Assembly (NCBI GenBank): GCA_013398055.1
Contig: VZRS01012048.1
Span: 142,871-206,870, forward strand
Source of the DNA: Ifrita kowaldi
Taxonomy: Eukaryota > Chordata > Aves > Passeriformes > Cinclosomatidae
Length of the DNA stretch: 64,000 nt
Reading direction: 5' to 3'
Part shown: piece by piece, positions 1 to 10,300 of the stretch
Layout of the letters: each line of letters opens with the position of its first letter
Position numbering within the stretch: the first letter of the stretch is position 1
The notes under the pieces: generated by a model
Database searches by the model: none
Told to the model about the DNA's origin: nothing
What the model saw: the letters and a program-made list of their open reading frames with translations, nothing else
Position numbers and translations under genes: made by a program

Positions 1-2360
1 AAAAAAGGAGCAAAGATCCAAAATATATCTGGATATCTATAGAGAAACATAGCTGGGAAATGAATATATCTGTTTTCCACTGGGCCTCACAAGCACCATT
101 CCAGCAAGCTTAAAGTGGCCTTAAAGAGGGTATAAATATAATTTAGCATCTTGGGGGATCAGGTCATCTAAAACTCAAGTAAGTGGCTCCATGAACTCTA
201 TCCAGCACAAAATCCTGCTGGGCAGATAATGAGAAGGAACCTAACATTCCATAAACTAAAGATGCTACCTTGAAAGAAGAAATGCACTGAATTATGTAGA
301 GAGGGATGAGGTGAGCCTCTAAAACATTTTGGGGTAGATGTCACCCTCTGTAGAAACAAGTTGAACTCACCTTTGCTTTTTAAGTTTGCTATTCAGCTTT
401 GTGGTAATCTATTTCAAGTGCAGCTGCTGCTGACCAGGCCATGTGCAACTTTTTCCCATCCCATGACTCTTCCCAGGGGTGTGAAGCTATGCTGTGATCC
501 AACCATGAATGGCTAATTAGTTTTCCAGTAGTTCATCAAACTGATTCAGGTCACCACATGGTCATTCAATAGATCAGGAACCTTGGAAGTGGAAGGAAGG
601 GAAATGGGTACAGTACCATCCTTTCTACCATTAGATCATAGTCAGCATGGTATGAAATTGCACCATTAAAGGCTTCATGGTCAGATGAAGCCAGTCTAAA
701 TCCAAGCTTCTACTAGAGGAGGTAGCTGCACTTCCTTCCAAATGTAGCTACGTGGTCACAGACCCTCCCTTGTACATGCATGGGTGGCTTTTTGTAGCCA
801 TGACATGGAGGGGATCACAAAACTTCTCTGACTTTTTTTTCCTAAATAATTTTAATGTGTATCATGTTTCCACAGGCAGTTGTGTGGTTGCTTGCACCAA
901 GAGGAGGACACAGCTGGCGTAAGGTATACAGATGTCCAGTCAGGGGCAATAGTAAGGAGAACTGCTTCTTCAGTGGAATTATAGCCATAGTTGATCACTA
1001 AACTTAGGTAACCGTCTTCTGTTATTACAAACAAGTGTTAATTAACCTGGGTCCACTACAAGACAATAGCCGAGGAAGCCATTATCTCTGGACCAAATTC
1101 CAATGTCATGCTCTGCTCTGTTTTTCAAGACCCAAGATTTTTTTATAACTTGGTCCTTTGGCCACTGCTACTGACATCAGTGAGTGCAAGGTGATCTTGG
1201 AAAAAGGGTCTTTAAGGCAAAAGACTTTTTTTCTGCTTAATATCTCTACAAAGACAGTGCAGACTGTATGTTTCCTTGCTGTGTGAGCAGACAATATGAA
1301 ATTTAGTCATGCCATTTAAATGGAGAATTAACCAGTGATCACAGGAATGGAGGGACTGATCGAGAGCTGGCACCACCAGTCATCTGCAGCAGGACTTCAA
1401 GGCCTAATTTTCTCAAGAGAGAATGCACTTTTCAAATTGCAGTGCAATTTTCAAAAAGTGGGAGCTGAATATTTAAATGTCTGCTTCCTCTGCACCCAGC
1501 TGTGCTTTCACCTAAAGTCAATTTGGAAACAGCAATAAAAAACATTCTGCATGTAGTTTACACATCTAATGGCATCCCTAGTAATGCACAAATCCTTCTA
1601 ACTATGGTAACAGTCCCTTATTTTTGTATCAAAAATAATGTCAAACCCAATTAATATCACTTATGTTAGAAATATTTGTATCCCAGGCATTGTTCCAATT
1701 GTGAATCTTTATGATCATATAAGACCAGTAGAGCAATTATGGACAAGGCTCAAAATATAACTATATTTCATTCAACCCATTCATAATACTTATTTTGTTT
1801 ATTAATGTGAGCTTCACTCCAGTATGCTCTCTCCTCCCTTCTGACATGATGTCAGAAAGACCTGAAAAGTAAGAAGCTGAGGTGCCTAGTTTAAATGGGC
1901 ACCAGCATTTTGGTTAGCTAGAGTCTGGAGAGTGAATCTGAAGATGTGAAACATGACTGATTGAAGTTGTCTTGGCAGATAATCAGAAATGGGGTATTTC
2001 TGCCCCTCACCTCGCAGTGAACTCAAGCTGCAGGACTTTGTACATTTTCAGTTAAAATGAAATACAGCAAACCAAACAAACATCAGCATCAGTGTTTGCC
2101 AAAATAGATGTGAAACAAGGTATTGCAGGTCTCCGCAAGTAATGTCTAAAAGGTGGGCTTGAGAAAAGAAATGTTTTATTATAAAATTTTGCTAATTCTA
2201 TTGAAATCCTTTTTAGGTGTCAGATATAGAACCTAGGGGGACCATGCAAACTGCAGAGCATACATTTGTTGCTCTCCTTTTAGCTGTATTGGTTCCCAGC
2301 TACAGTGACACAAAAACCTTACATTAGGACTGTAGACGCTGAAAAGATTTAGCAGAGAAA
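1..2360. other. unique non-coding DNA, no gene seen
   Basis: This AT-rich stretch holds only short open frames on both strands (for example 852-1034 and 1106-1294 on the minus strand), none with a recognisable domain or a convincing exon with splice signals. I see no CR1, LTR or simple repeat longer than short A/T runs. It is either intergenic or intronic. Confidence 0.7.
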
Positions 2361-2877
2361 TTTTCCAGCTTTCTGCAGCATTTTGTGAGAGCTCTCGCTT
2401 TCCCATGCAAGTTATTTAAAACAATGTTACAGCTTTGTAAACTTCTTGCACCTGCAGGTTGCTTTTGCAGTATTGTTATGGTTCTAACTAGAAAAATACT
2501 TCAAAATGGGTGTCTTAGAATTTGGCCAATACCCTCAAGGGGTGGATGGCCAAAGGACCAATTACCTTATGCCATTTAACACACTTTCACGAACTAACAT
2601 ATAAAAGCCTTTGGAAAAAATTATTAAATCGCTTCCGTTTATCCCTCACCCTGGACTCTGTCGTTTCTCGCCGTTCGTGGTGCAGACAGCGACATAGGAC
2701 AATATATATTTTTCAGGAAAAGCATAAGGCTTCTCAGTTCATAAACCACAGGGTACCTACTAAACTGTGGGGCAGGAGTGTTGGTGGCTGTGATGCTTTC
2801 ACACCTTCCCACGACACTGGCTGCTGGCAGGCACATCACAGCGCTGGCAGACAGAGCCAGTGCTGCTCTGTCCCCAA
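2361..2877. repeat. first copy of a perfect 517-bp direct duplication
   Basis: This block is repeated base for base at 2879-3395 by eye, offset 518, with a single N at 2878 exactly between the two copies. The sequence before copy 1 and after copy 2 is single copy. A perfect tandem duplication whose junction is one ambiguous base is the usual mark of two contig ends that overlap but were not merged, so the second copy is probably not real. The block contains the LTR-like promoter described separately. Confidence 0.9.
2474..2694 (+). mobile_element. possible solo LTR (ERV-like promoter block)
   Basis: The block starts with TGTTATGG and could end with a CA at 2693-2694. Inside are two CCAAT motifs (2525-2529 and 2558-2562), a perfect TATAAAAG box at 2601-2608, an ATTAAA possible polyadenylation signal about 20 bases further on, and then a CpG-rich pyrimidine-rich stretch (2630-2693) that stands out in this CpG-poor DNA. 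This order (CCAAT, TATA, poly-A signal, CpG-rich U5) is that of a retroviral LTR, and the TG...CA ends and start resemble ERVL-type LTRs. No target-site duplication and no gag, pol or env remains are visible, so it would be a solo or partial LTR. A cellular promoter is the alternative. Confidence 0.42.
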
Positions 2878-2878
2878 N
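2878..2878. other. single-N assembly gap
   Basis: One ambiguous base separates two identical 517-bp blocks. It marks a join of unmerged overlapping contigs rather than a biological feature. Confidence 0.9.
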
Positions 2879-3395
2879 TTTTCCAGCTTTCTGCAGCATT
2901 TTGTGAGAGCTCTCGCTTTCCCATGCAAGTTATTTAAAACAATGTTACAGCTTTGTAAACTTCTTGCACCTGCAGGTTGCTTTTGCAGTATTGTTATGGT
3001 TCTAACTAGAAAAATACTTCAAAATGGGTGTCTTAGAATTTGGCCAATACCCTCAAGGGGTGGATGGCCAAAGGACCAATTACCTTATGCCATTTAACAC
3101 ACTTTCACGAACTAACATATAAAAGCCTTTGGAAAAAATTATTAAATCGCTTCCGTTTATCCCTCACCCTGGACTCTGTCGTTTCTCGCCGTTCGTGGTG
3201 CAGACAGCGACATAGGACAATATATATTTTTCAGGAAAAGCATAAGGCTTCTCAGTTCATAAACCACAGGGTACCTACTAAACTGTGGGGCAGGAGTGTT
3301 GGTGGCTGTGATGCTTTCACACCTTCCCACGACACTGGCTGCTGGCAGGCACATCACAGCGCTGGCAGACAGAGCCAGTGCTGCTCTGTCCCCAA
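2879..3395. repeat. second copy of the 517-bp duplication, probably artefactual
   Basis: This copy is identical to 2361-2877 as far as I can read. The unique sequence that follows (from 3396) continues only from this copy. Open frames reported across both copies simply mirror each other and should not be counted as a two-gene family. Confidence 0.9.
2992..3212 (+). mobile_element. duplicate of the LTR-like block
   Basis: This is the same LTR-like promoter as at 2474-2694, carried in the second copy of the 517-bp duplication. The two must not be read as the 5' and 3' LTRs of one provirus: the duplication extends well beyond both ends of the LTR-like block and the join carries an N. Confidence 0.42.
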
Positions 3396-4329
3396 CAAAA
3401 CATGCTAATTGCCAGCCAGTGGATTTGATCCAGCTCTTGGCAGGTGTTTCGGGTGCATTTATGAACACAGCTTTTGCTCAGAAAAAGTAGGAAGATGGTG
3501 TTTCAGGATGGGGAGAAGGCAGAATTATCATGGACCATTCAGAGGCAAGATATATAAACCACTGGCAGTGCAATATCCCCGAGTTCATGGAGGATGCCTC
3601 AGGCATTACTGGGAGCTATGTGTGGCTCTGCTGAGCTGCAGACCAGTCTCACTCATCCTCTTGTTCATCCTCTCACAACCAAATTCTCCCTGGACATCTG
3701 TCATGAGTGACAGAGGTTCTGGAGGTAATGAGATTATACGAAGGTTAGGCTGAGGATATTAACTAACTACTCCAATTTTTTTGGCTTCACTGTAACATGC
3801 CAAAGCTGTTGCTGTTAGATTACCCTGTCCCCTAGTCAATTATATTAATATTGTCAAAAATAATGCCAAGACGGTATCATTTTTGTTCTTGCCAGCTGAA
3901 GAGACTATAATGGACATTGTATTTATGTGTTTTCCATATCTTCTGAAATAAACTAGTCTATCTTTTTAGACAAGCAGCTTTTCTTGGGGTTTTTTGAGTG
4001 TTATTTATTTTAGAAGTATAAAGTATATAACTAAGGAAAGCCAGAAATATTTCACAGCTAACATAAAATAGGAAGATGGATAATTTATTTCCACTGTTGG
4101 CTCCCAAATAATATTTTTTTTACAGTTTTAAAAACATTCTTCACATTGTAATCTGAAAAAAACAGTCCAAGGCATAAGCAGAAGATTAGCTGAATATTAC
4201 ATTGATAATGAATATATTACATGAGTTCCTACTCTGAAAGCAAAGCAGGTGAAAGATTAACACAATGAGAAGAGAAAACTAATCAGTCTAATACTAAATA
4301 TGCATTGGTACCAGAATCTGAAACGAGTG
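3396..4329. other. unique non-coding DNA, no gene seen
   Basis: One 114-codon plus-strand open frame (3409-3753) has no recognisable domain and no plausible splice context. The rest is AT-rich with short A/T runs. Nothing else is identifiable. Confidence 0.65.
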
Positions 4330-4795
4330 AAAGAGACCAAAGATCATCCAGTCGGTTTCCCTGCAACTGTGAGATTATCCAGTCTATACTTTTGCCAGTG
4401 CTAGAGACTTTTCACTTCTAAGGGTCTTTTCACTTCTCTTTTTCACAGCCTAATAAAAGTGAAGGCTTTTCTTGCAATAGCCATTTTAAGTGTTTTATTT
4501 ATAGTGTCAATCCATTAGTGTTAATTACAAAATTAACAGTAACCACAAGAAACCCTTCCTCTTGGATATCTATGGCCATATCAATGGGTGTGCTAATGTT
4601 ATCCCATTCCCTGATTTTCCTCCACTCTGTGTATCACCTTATTCATGGCTTAATCAAGCAGTAGTTTATATATTTATGTTTATGCCTCAGTCCACCCAAT
4701 CTTTTAATCAGTTTTGTTGCTCTTCCAAATTCCCTTCAGATTGGCAGCATTTTCCTTGCTAAATGATTGTTGGCCAGAATTGACTTGAGTTTTCC
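4330..4795 (-). mobile_element. old CR1/L3-type LINE 3' fragment
   Basis: On the minus strand this matches the layout of an old CR1/L3 3' region. The stretch at 4336-4366 corresponds to the 'aaagatcatccagtc' block near the 3' end of these elements. At 4705-4790 the order of the 'atcagttttgttgctcttc', 'gattggcagcat' and 'tggccagaattgac' blocks matches the end of the reverse-transcriptase ORF and the start of the 3' tail. Between them the match is weak. Divergence is high, so insertion is ancient. Confidence 0.6.
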
Positions 4796-4839
4796 AGAAA
4801 GATTCACAGAAGTTCCTTTGGAAAAAGGATGCCTTTAAG

Positions 4840-4873
4840 TAGAGAGTTCAAAGTAGTAGAGAGTACAAAGTAG
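4840..4873 (+). repeat. 17-bp tandem duplication
   Basis: Two adjacent 17-base units, tagagagttcaaagtag and tagagagtacaaagtag, differ at one position. This is a small local duplication with no evident function. Confidence 0.85.
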
Positions 4874-5482
4874 TATTCAGAATAATCCCATCACCATGGC
4901 AATGAAGTGTTCATCACTACACCTTCCACTCCATGGTTTGGGGTTTTCTCAATGTTACCACTTTCTGTGTTTCTCCTGCACATTGAGACGTATGTCTCAA
5001 ACTAGTATTACATACAGTGCAATCAGACATATTTTCCTAAGCCAAATCTCATCTTATTCCCATATCATGCCAACATTTTCAGGGTCTATCTGGTTCTTTC
5101 ATTATTTCTTTGTTTTGGCAGTTTGCATTTCTAAGAATAATAGTGGTAGATGAGGGGCTTGTACCATCTCTGAGAGCTTTGCAGGAGTGCAGTGACTCAG
5201 AAAGCAAGGAAATGTTCACACCACCCTGGATAATCTGACCAGATATTTAATAGAATTGCTGTACGGTTATCTGCTTCTGCTCATGGGAATAGGAACTTCT
5301 GGAGCAAGGTAAACATGCAGGGATTGTGGTTTGTCCTGCTGATTTTCAGGGATATGTTCTTGTACGTCTCCGTCCATGTGCTTACAAGCCCCTGTAAAGG
5401 GCATTGGTGTTCTCTTCTTTACTCCTGTCATGATCCTTGCTAAAGATAAAAAGTGGGAACCCATCTCTGAACCCACTGAAAG
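4874..5482. other. unique non-coding DNA next to the RTE relic
   Basis: No gene is recognised. The last part, up to 5482, could belong to the LINE relic that follows, because the matching frame stays open a little upstream, but I see no amino-acid similarity there that I would defend. Confidence 0.5.
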
Positions 5483-5839
5483 CTGAACCATCTGTGTGAC
5501 AAGGAATATGCAAACTGGATAACATTCACCATGACAGATTTTGTGGAAAAATCATGCTTTGGTTGGGAAGCTATCAGCCAGCACATCATATATGCCAGAT
5601 TCCAAACCAAGTTCCTAAAGATGTCAATCATGCAGAGATGTTTTCTGACAGAAGAACACAGTGACTAGGACAAATTCTACAATTGTCTCAAAAGTGTGAT
5701 TGACAGAATACCAAAACACAACTTACACTTTGTGATGGGTGACATTAATGCCAAAGTAGATGCGACAACTAAAGAATGGAATGAGCAGCAGGGAAGCCTG
5801 GCAGAGGGACGTTATCGACCCAAATCCAAGGAACCTTGA
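5483..5839 (+). pseudogene. RTE-type LINE endonuclease relic (APE domain)
   Basis: Read from 5483, the plus-strand frame gives about 118 codons interrupted by one TAG at 5666-5668 and closed by TGA at 5837-5839. Recognisable blocks in order: FGWEAISQHIIYARFQTKF (5558-5614), equivalent to the 'GWEPISERI..ARFKTKF' strand of RTE/BovB-like apurinic-endonuclease domains; a 'TEEHSD' segment where these proteins have 'APTEEAED'; then DKFYNCLKSVIDRIPKH and FVMGDINAKV (5669-5758), equivalent to the 'FY.QLQSV.D.IPKHD...VMGDFNAKVG' block. The Asp and Asn of the GDxNAKV motif are catalytic-site residues of the family. This motif differs from CR1, whose endonuclease reads GDFNLPDI. In life the domain nicks target DNA for target-primed reverse transcription. 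The relic is dead: stop codon, no start, no reverse transcriptase nearby. A protein-database search would settle the clade. Confidence 0.72.
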
Positions 5840-6300
5840 CACTGTGTTTTGTGTCTCACTGTGTTCTCATAAGTAACCTCTTCCTTCTAAAATGCAAATA
5901 TACAATGAACATGAAATTTTCCAGACAGCAAGAAAATCCCAGGATATTGCAAACCTCTGTTCTTCTCATCTTTCAAACAGGCCAATCACATTCATATCAT
6001 CTTAAGATCCAAACAAACTATGCAAGATGCAGTGACTTATGAAGCATTCAAAACCAAAACAAGTGCACTTGAAACCCATCAGTCAAGAAAAAATGCCCTA
6101 CGGAGAAAACAATGATCTGTTTTTCTAGCAACCTGCTACTAGCCACAGAAGAGCTCAAGAAAGAAGTAAAATCAAATATACAGCACAGAACTTGCTGGAT
6201 TTGCCAGTTTATAGGAATAGAGATGAATAGAACAAAACCAGGTCAACATGACATCGGCAAGAAATAATGATCTGCTGTGGCATTAGAGAAGAAACTAGGT
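5840..6300 (+). mobile_element. probable continuation of the RTE-type LINE relic
   Basis: Beyond the endonuclease core, weak similarity continues in shifted frames. A segment reading FVSHCVLISNLFLLK (from about 5848) sits where RTE proteins have 'FC..N.LVI.NTLF'. A segment reading MQDAVTYEAFKTKTSALE (around 6020-6073) sits where they have the 'KL.D......F...L.NRF..L' linker before the reverse transcriptase. At least one frameshift lies between these and the core. The block ends before the GAAA tract, so the element seems 3' truncated or its remainder has decayed. Confidence 0.45.
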
Positions 6301-6340
6301 ATCTTTGAAAAGCACCATCTGTTTTAAGTTACTGGCCTTT

Positions 6341-6383
6341 GAAAAGAAGAAAAAGAAAGAGAAAGAAAGAAAGAAAGAAAAGG

Positions 6384-6430
<47 letters not shown>

Positions 6431-6516
6431 GAAAAGGAGAAAGAAAAAGAAAAGGAGAAAGAAAGAAAGAAAGAGAAAGAGAAAAAGAAAGAAAAAGAGA
6501 GAAAGAAAAAAAGAAG
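6341..6516. repeat. (GAAA)n polypurine microsatellite, about 176 bp
   Basis: The plus strand is almost pure A and G over about 176 bases, built of GAAA units with GAAAAAGA and GGAGAAA variants. The long Lys/Glu/Arg-rich (plus) and Phe/Leu/Ser-rich (minus) open frames over it are artefacts of the tract lacking pyrimidines on one strand. Such tracts can adopt triplex DNA and are length-variable. Confidence 0.97.
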
Positions 6517-7360
6517 CAAGCTCTGCAATAGTAGAGAGGCACTGGAATGTTTTACAGTATAGTGGAGTTAGTCTATATTCAGACAGACAGTTCTCCCTGA
6601 TGTACTTGTGTTCGTTCTTGCTCAGCTCAGTGTTACACATCCAGCAAAGAAAAATGTGTGCCAATGATAAGTGAACATTATCTGCAATCTGAACTACCTA
6701 GTTCACTGCAATCTGAACTAGCTGAATGAACCACATATGCCTTTTCAAAGAACAGATGAGATTTCACCTGTCTCACCTAAGGACCTTTACCAGCTGCTGG
6801 CCTAAGCAAAATGGTGTGAGCAACTCATTCTAGCACATCCAGACAGGGAGGTAATGCCTCGGGTTCACAGCCACAGCCAAAAGGCTGTCTGTCTTTTAAT
6901 GTACTATACAGGTCTTCTTTTGCCTTATATTATACAAGCTCCAATGCAAATATTAAATTCTATCACATCAGCTTACTGTGGAATGTTACGTAAAAATTTA
7001 ATGTTGATGTGTCTAAAACAAAGAAGTAAATTAGTTCTCACATGGCAGGATACCTCGTACTTGTTCAACTAGTGGTGCAAGCTGCTGAAGGGGGTATGGA
7101 TGAAGAAGTGTTTGTTACAGATGCCAGCTGGCAGGGCATTGAGTACCTAGTGACTGTCTCAACTTTCAGCAACATGAAAAGCAATCAGACAGCTCTCTAA
7201 ACAGTGCTATTGGATCTATTTTCCTTAAACATTTCCAATACAAAATGTCTTCCCTTCATAATTATTTCAAATTATTATCCCTTTGGGCATAACAATACAG
7301 ACATTTAAAGCTTGAACTGGAAATGGTTTTCCTCCCATAGAATACAATCTCTGAACACGC
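6517..7360. other. unique non-coding DNA
   Basis: No gene seen. It holds a 24-bp tandem duplication (6682-6729) listed separately. Confidence 0.65.
6682..6729 (+). repeat. 24-bp tandem duplication
   Basis: Two adjacent 24-base units, 6682-6705 and 6706-6729, share their first 15 bases exactly (ctgcaatctgaacta) and diverge in the last nine. A small local duplication. Confidence 0.8.
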
Positions 7361-7380
7361 AGACATGTTCAGACATGTTC
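7361..7380. promoter_or_regulatory. perfect-consensus p53-family response element
   Basis: The site is AGACATGTTC repeated twice with no spacer. Each decamer fits the p53 half-site RRRCWWGYYY at all ten positions, and a zero spacer is the preferred arrangement for the full site. The core CATG in both halves is the high-affinity form. p53, p63 and p73 bind this class of site as tetramers. The surrounding DNA has no visible promoter, so if used it would be a distal enhancer element. It arose as a 10-bp tandem duplication, which lowers the surprise of the second half. Binding in the cell is inference. Confidence 0.6.
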
Positions 7381-10300
7381 AACTATTTTTGTACAGTTAT
7401 CACTGCCTGCCCAAAGACTCTTTAAACCTTGGCCACTTTTAATCAAATTTGGTAGAGATTACAGATGTTAGAGCTACCTTGTATGGAAATAGAAAGAAAG
7501 AAGAATGATTCCTGCTCTCTGTGAAGTCTTCTATGTGAGCTCAGCAATTAATGGACACTAAGCAATCTGCTCCTCAGTTAAGATTTCTGTTCTGGGTAGA
7601 TTTTCATGGTGTTTTATAAGGCACAGACCACAAATCTCAAACTTCTGTACATTTTGAGTATTTGTCACATCTCTCCTGTTTGGAGTCTCTGGTGTTTATA
7701 AAGAATGTTTGTAAACTGCATGTATTAGTATAATTAATTTTAAAATTAAATTATCAAGGAAACAGATACATGGGAAAGAAATGCTCCAGTTTTCAAGGAA
7801 AAATTTCTTTCTATTAGACAAGATTACTTTTCAACTAAAACCACTTAAATGTATAGTAAGAGAAGATGATGAAACTGAAAAATGGTTACAGGTTAACACA
7901 ACATTCTCAGTTGGAAAGTCATACCATGAGACCTCCCTAATCTCAGACACTGTTTCAGACTTCGTTAGGAAAATGCTCCTTAAGCATTCAAGACCCTCCC
8001 TCTTATGTCTTATGTCCCTCTTTATCTTCACATATAGATCTCTTCTCTGGTACTAATAAAAAGGTCTCCCGTGAAAATATTTCTCCTACAAAAATTCTGG
8101 TCTGTGTTCAGACATTAATAGAATTAATATTACCCAGTCTGAGCCACTCCCCCGGAGAGCCAGCACCAGGAGCTCAGTCAGCAGAGTCTGAAGTCTCTGT
8201 CGTAAGAGAAGAGTTTGAGCAACTCCCAGAGAAAGGTTCCTGTGTGTCTGCATTGACTCATGAGTCCAATTCAACTACAACAAAACTTAAATTTCTTAAT
8301 TAAGTTCAGTTAGTCATGGCAAGATGACGAAATTTTATTGGTATTCACTTCTTAAGAATCTACGCTGGGTTCCACCTCTGGTTTTAAGCATCTTAACTTT
8401 CAGTGCAATCCAAACCACAGTCTCCTGACTGCCTGTGCAGAAGTTTATCTGACTCTTGGGCTTGCTTTCAGCTTTTTCCCTCAAAAAGGCACTGTGGGCT
8501 TTATGGAAAAGGTGACACCTTGTGTCAAGGGTCTGAACCTGACAAGATGGTCAGGATTCAGGCTGCAGCCCCAGCTAGGTTCCCTGCTCCAAAGCAGAGC
8601 ATGCAGGCATCAGGATTATATGAATGCGGATGTCCCCCTAAAGCAGCATCCTCTCCCACACAGTGTAGATGCAGTCAGTTTCAAGAAGCAGTGTGTCATG
8701 CAACATGAAGAAGGCTGGTAGGAATTAGCTTTATGTCTCATTCATTTCAGTCCTGAAATATTTTTCACAGTTGTTATTTACAGTCTAAGCCTGTAAAATT
8801 TGAGCCAGCAATATAATTATGAAATAAAGATTAATTATAGAAAATTTCAAGAGGAAAAAGCATCTTTCTTTTTTTTCTTCAGAGGAAATTGCTAAAAGCA
8901 ACGATCTCAAATCCCATCTTTTCACAAGCTATTATAAAGGAGAAGGCTCCAAGCTGCAGTGGCCTTACTCATGCACAGACCGGAGGATTTACATTAGCTA
9001 ATATGTTTTCCTTTATTGACTATGTTTACAGAAGGGGCAGCTGGCAGTGCTGAATTGGTTTCCTTCAGACTTTTTCAGTGTTCAGAGAAACCACTGCCGT
9101 CTCAGATGTGGGCTAACTCAGAGGAATTTACATTTACAGGGAAAACCCATCTGCCATCAGCTGGGTGGAAAGGTTGGAGAATCTATTACGGCATACACTG
9201 CTGAGGCAGGTGGAAGAGCCTGCCCAGTTGTGTGCATGGTAGCAACTACACAACTTCCCCTGATTTCCTCACACAGTTCCTGCTGCTCCTGAGCGTGTTT
9301 AGTTTCAGGGCCAAATCCCAGAATGGACTATGTGACAAACGTGCAGGAATTATTTAACAATGAAAATCCTCAGAGTTAACAGGGAAGTCAGAGAGGATAG
9401 ACTGAGCTCAGCTGATACCTTGAAAAGAGTTTGTTTGCTCCTTTCAATATATTACTATAAGCACAAAACCAGAGGGCATTCATAGGAACTTAGTCTGTAC
9501 AATTCTAAATTACAAATTACTTTATGAGCAATTATGCTTTAGAAAAAGCTTTCAAAAAGACATTGAGGTTTTCAATGTGTGTGTACTATAATTTCCCTGA
9601 ATATTGGAAAGCTGGCAGTGTTGACATTAATCTGCACAGTGTGAACTTACAGGCTCAGTCCATGGCAATAGGAAGGGGAAAGGAGGGTAAATCATTGAAT
9701 ATCTTGTTTTAATCTCTTACAAGATGACTGCTTAAAATTTAATCCTATCATATCAGCACTTAAAAAGAGCATTTCCATAACTGAAGGAGATCTGATGATA
9801 TCTGTGACAGCAGTGCTCTAAAAATTGAAGAACCAGAATAGCCTCTAATAGGCAGATATTGAACTGACATCTCACCCTACCTTCAGGATTTCCTGGACCT
9901 TTCCTGGACTGACATACGACGCACGGTAAAGAAAAGTAGAATCTTTTGGATTATTACATGCACATTTTGAAAACTGAGTAAATAAAAATGGTTTTGGGGA
10001 ACTTGTTTATATAGAAGATCTCAGCATTGCCTGAGATCGGTGTTATAGGAGACACCTGCTTTCATGGTTACCCTGCATTAAAGCTAAGTGCATAAACTAA
10101 TCACTTGCTATTTATTAATTTATGTGTTGATGCAAGTAACTACTCCCTAAGGTACTTATCTTTGTCCTAAATCTACTCACTCTAAAGTCAGTATTTAAAG
10201 TTCTACTCACTTCAAAGAAAGAAGAATTAGAGTAATAATGAGGGCTTTGGCAAATACATGAAAACTATAAGGTATCTGTTGGTGGTAACTATCTAAAGCA

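Noticed and set aside
2474..3212. A short provirus with 5' and 3' LTRs
   Set aside because: The two LTR-like blocks lie in an assembly duplication that extends beyond their ends and there is no viral coding sequence between them.
2522..3408. Two nearly identical open frames (191 and 122 codons) that look like a tandem gene family
   Set aside because: They are the same frame read through the two copies of the artefactual 517-bp duplication, one running across the N; the peptide has no recognisable domain.
6295..6674. Lys/Glu-rich and Phe/Leu/Ser-rich open frames up to 111 codons on both strands
   Set aside because: All are translations of the GAAA tract, which lacks stop codons by composition.
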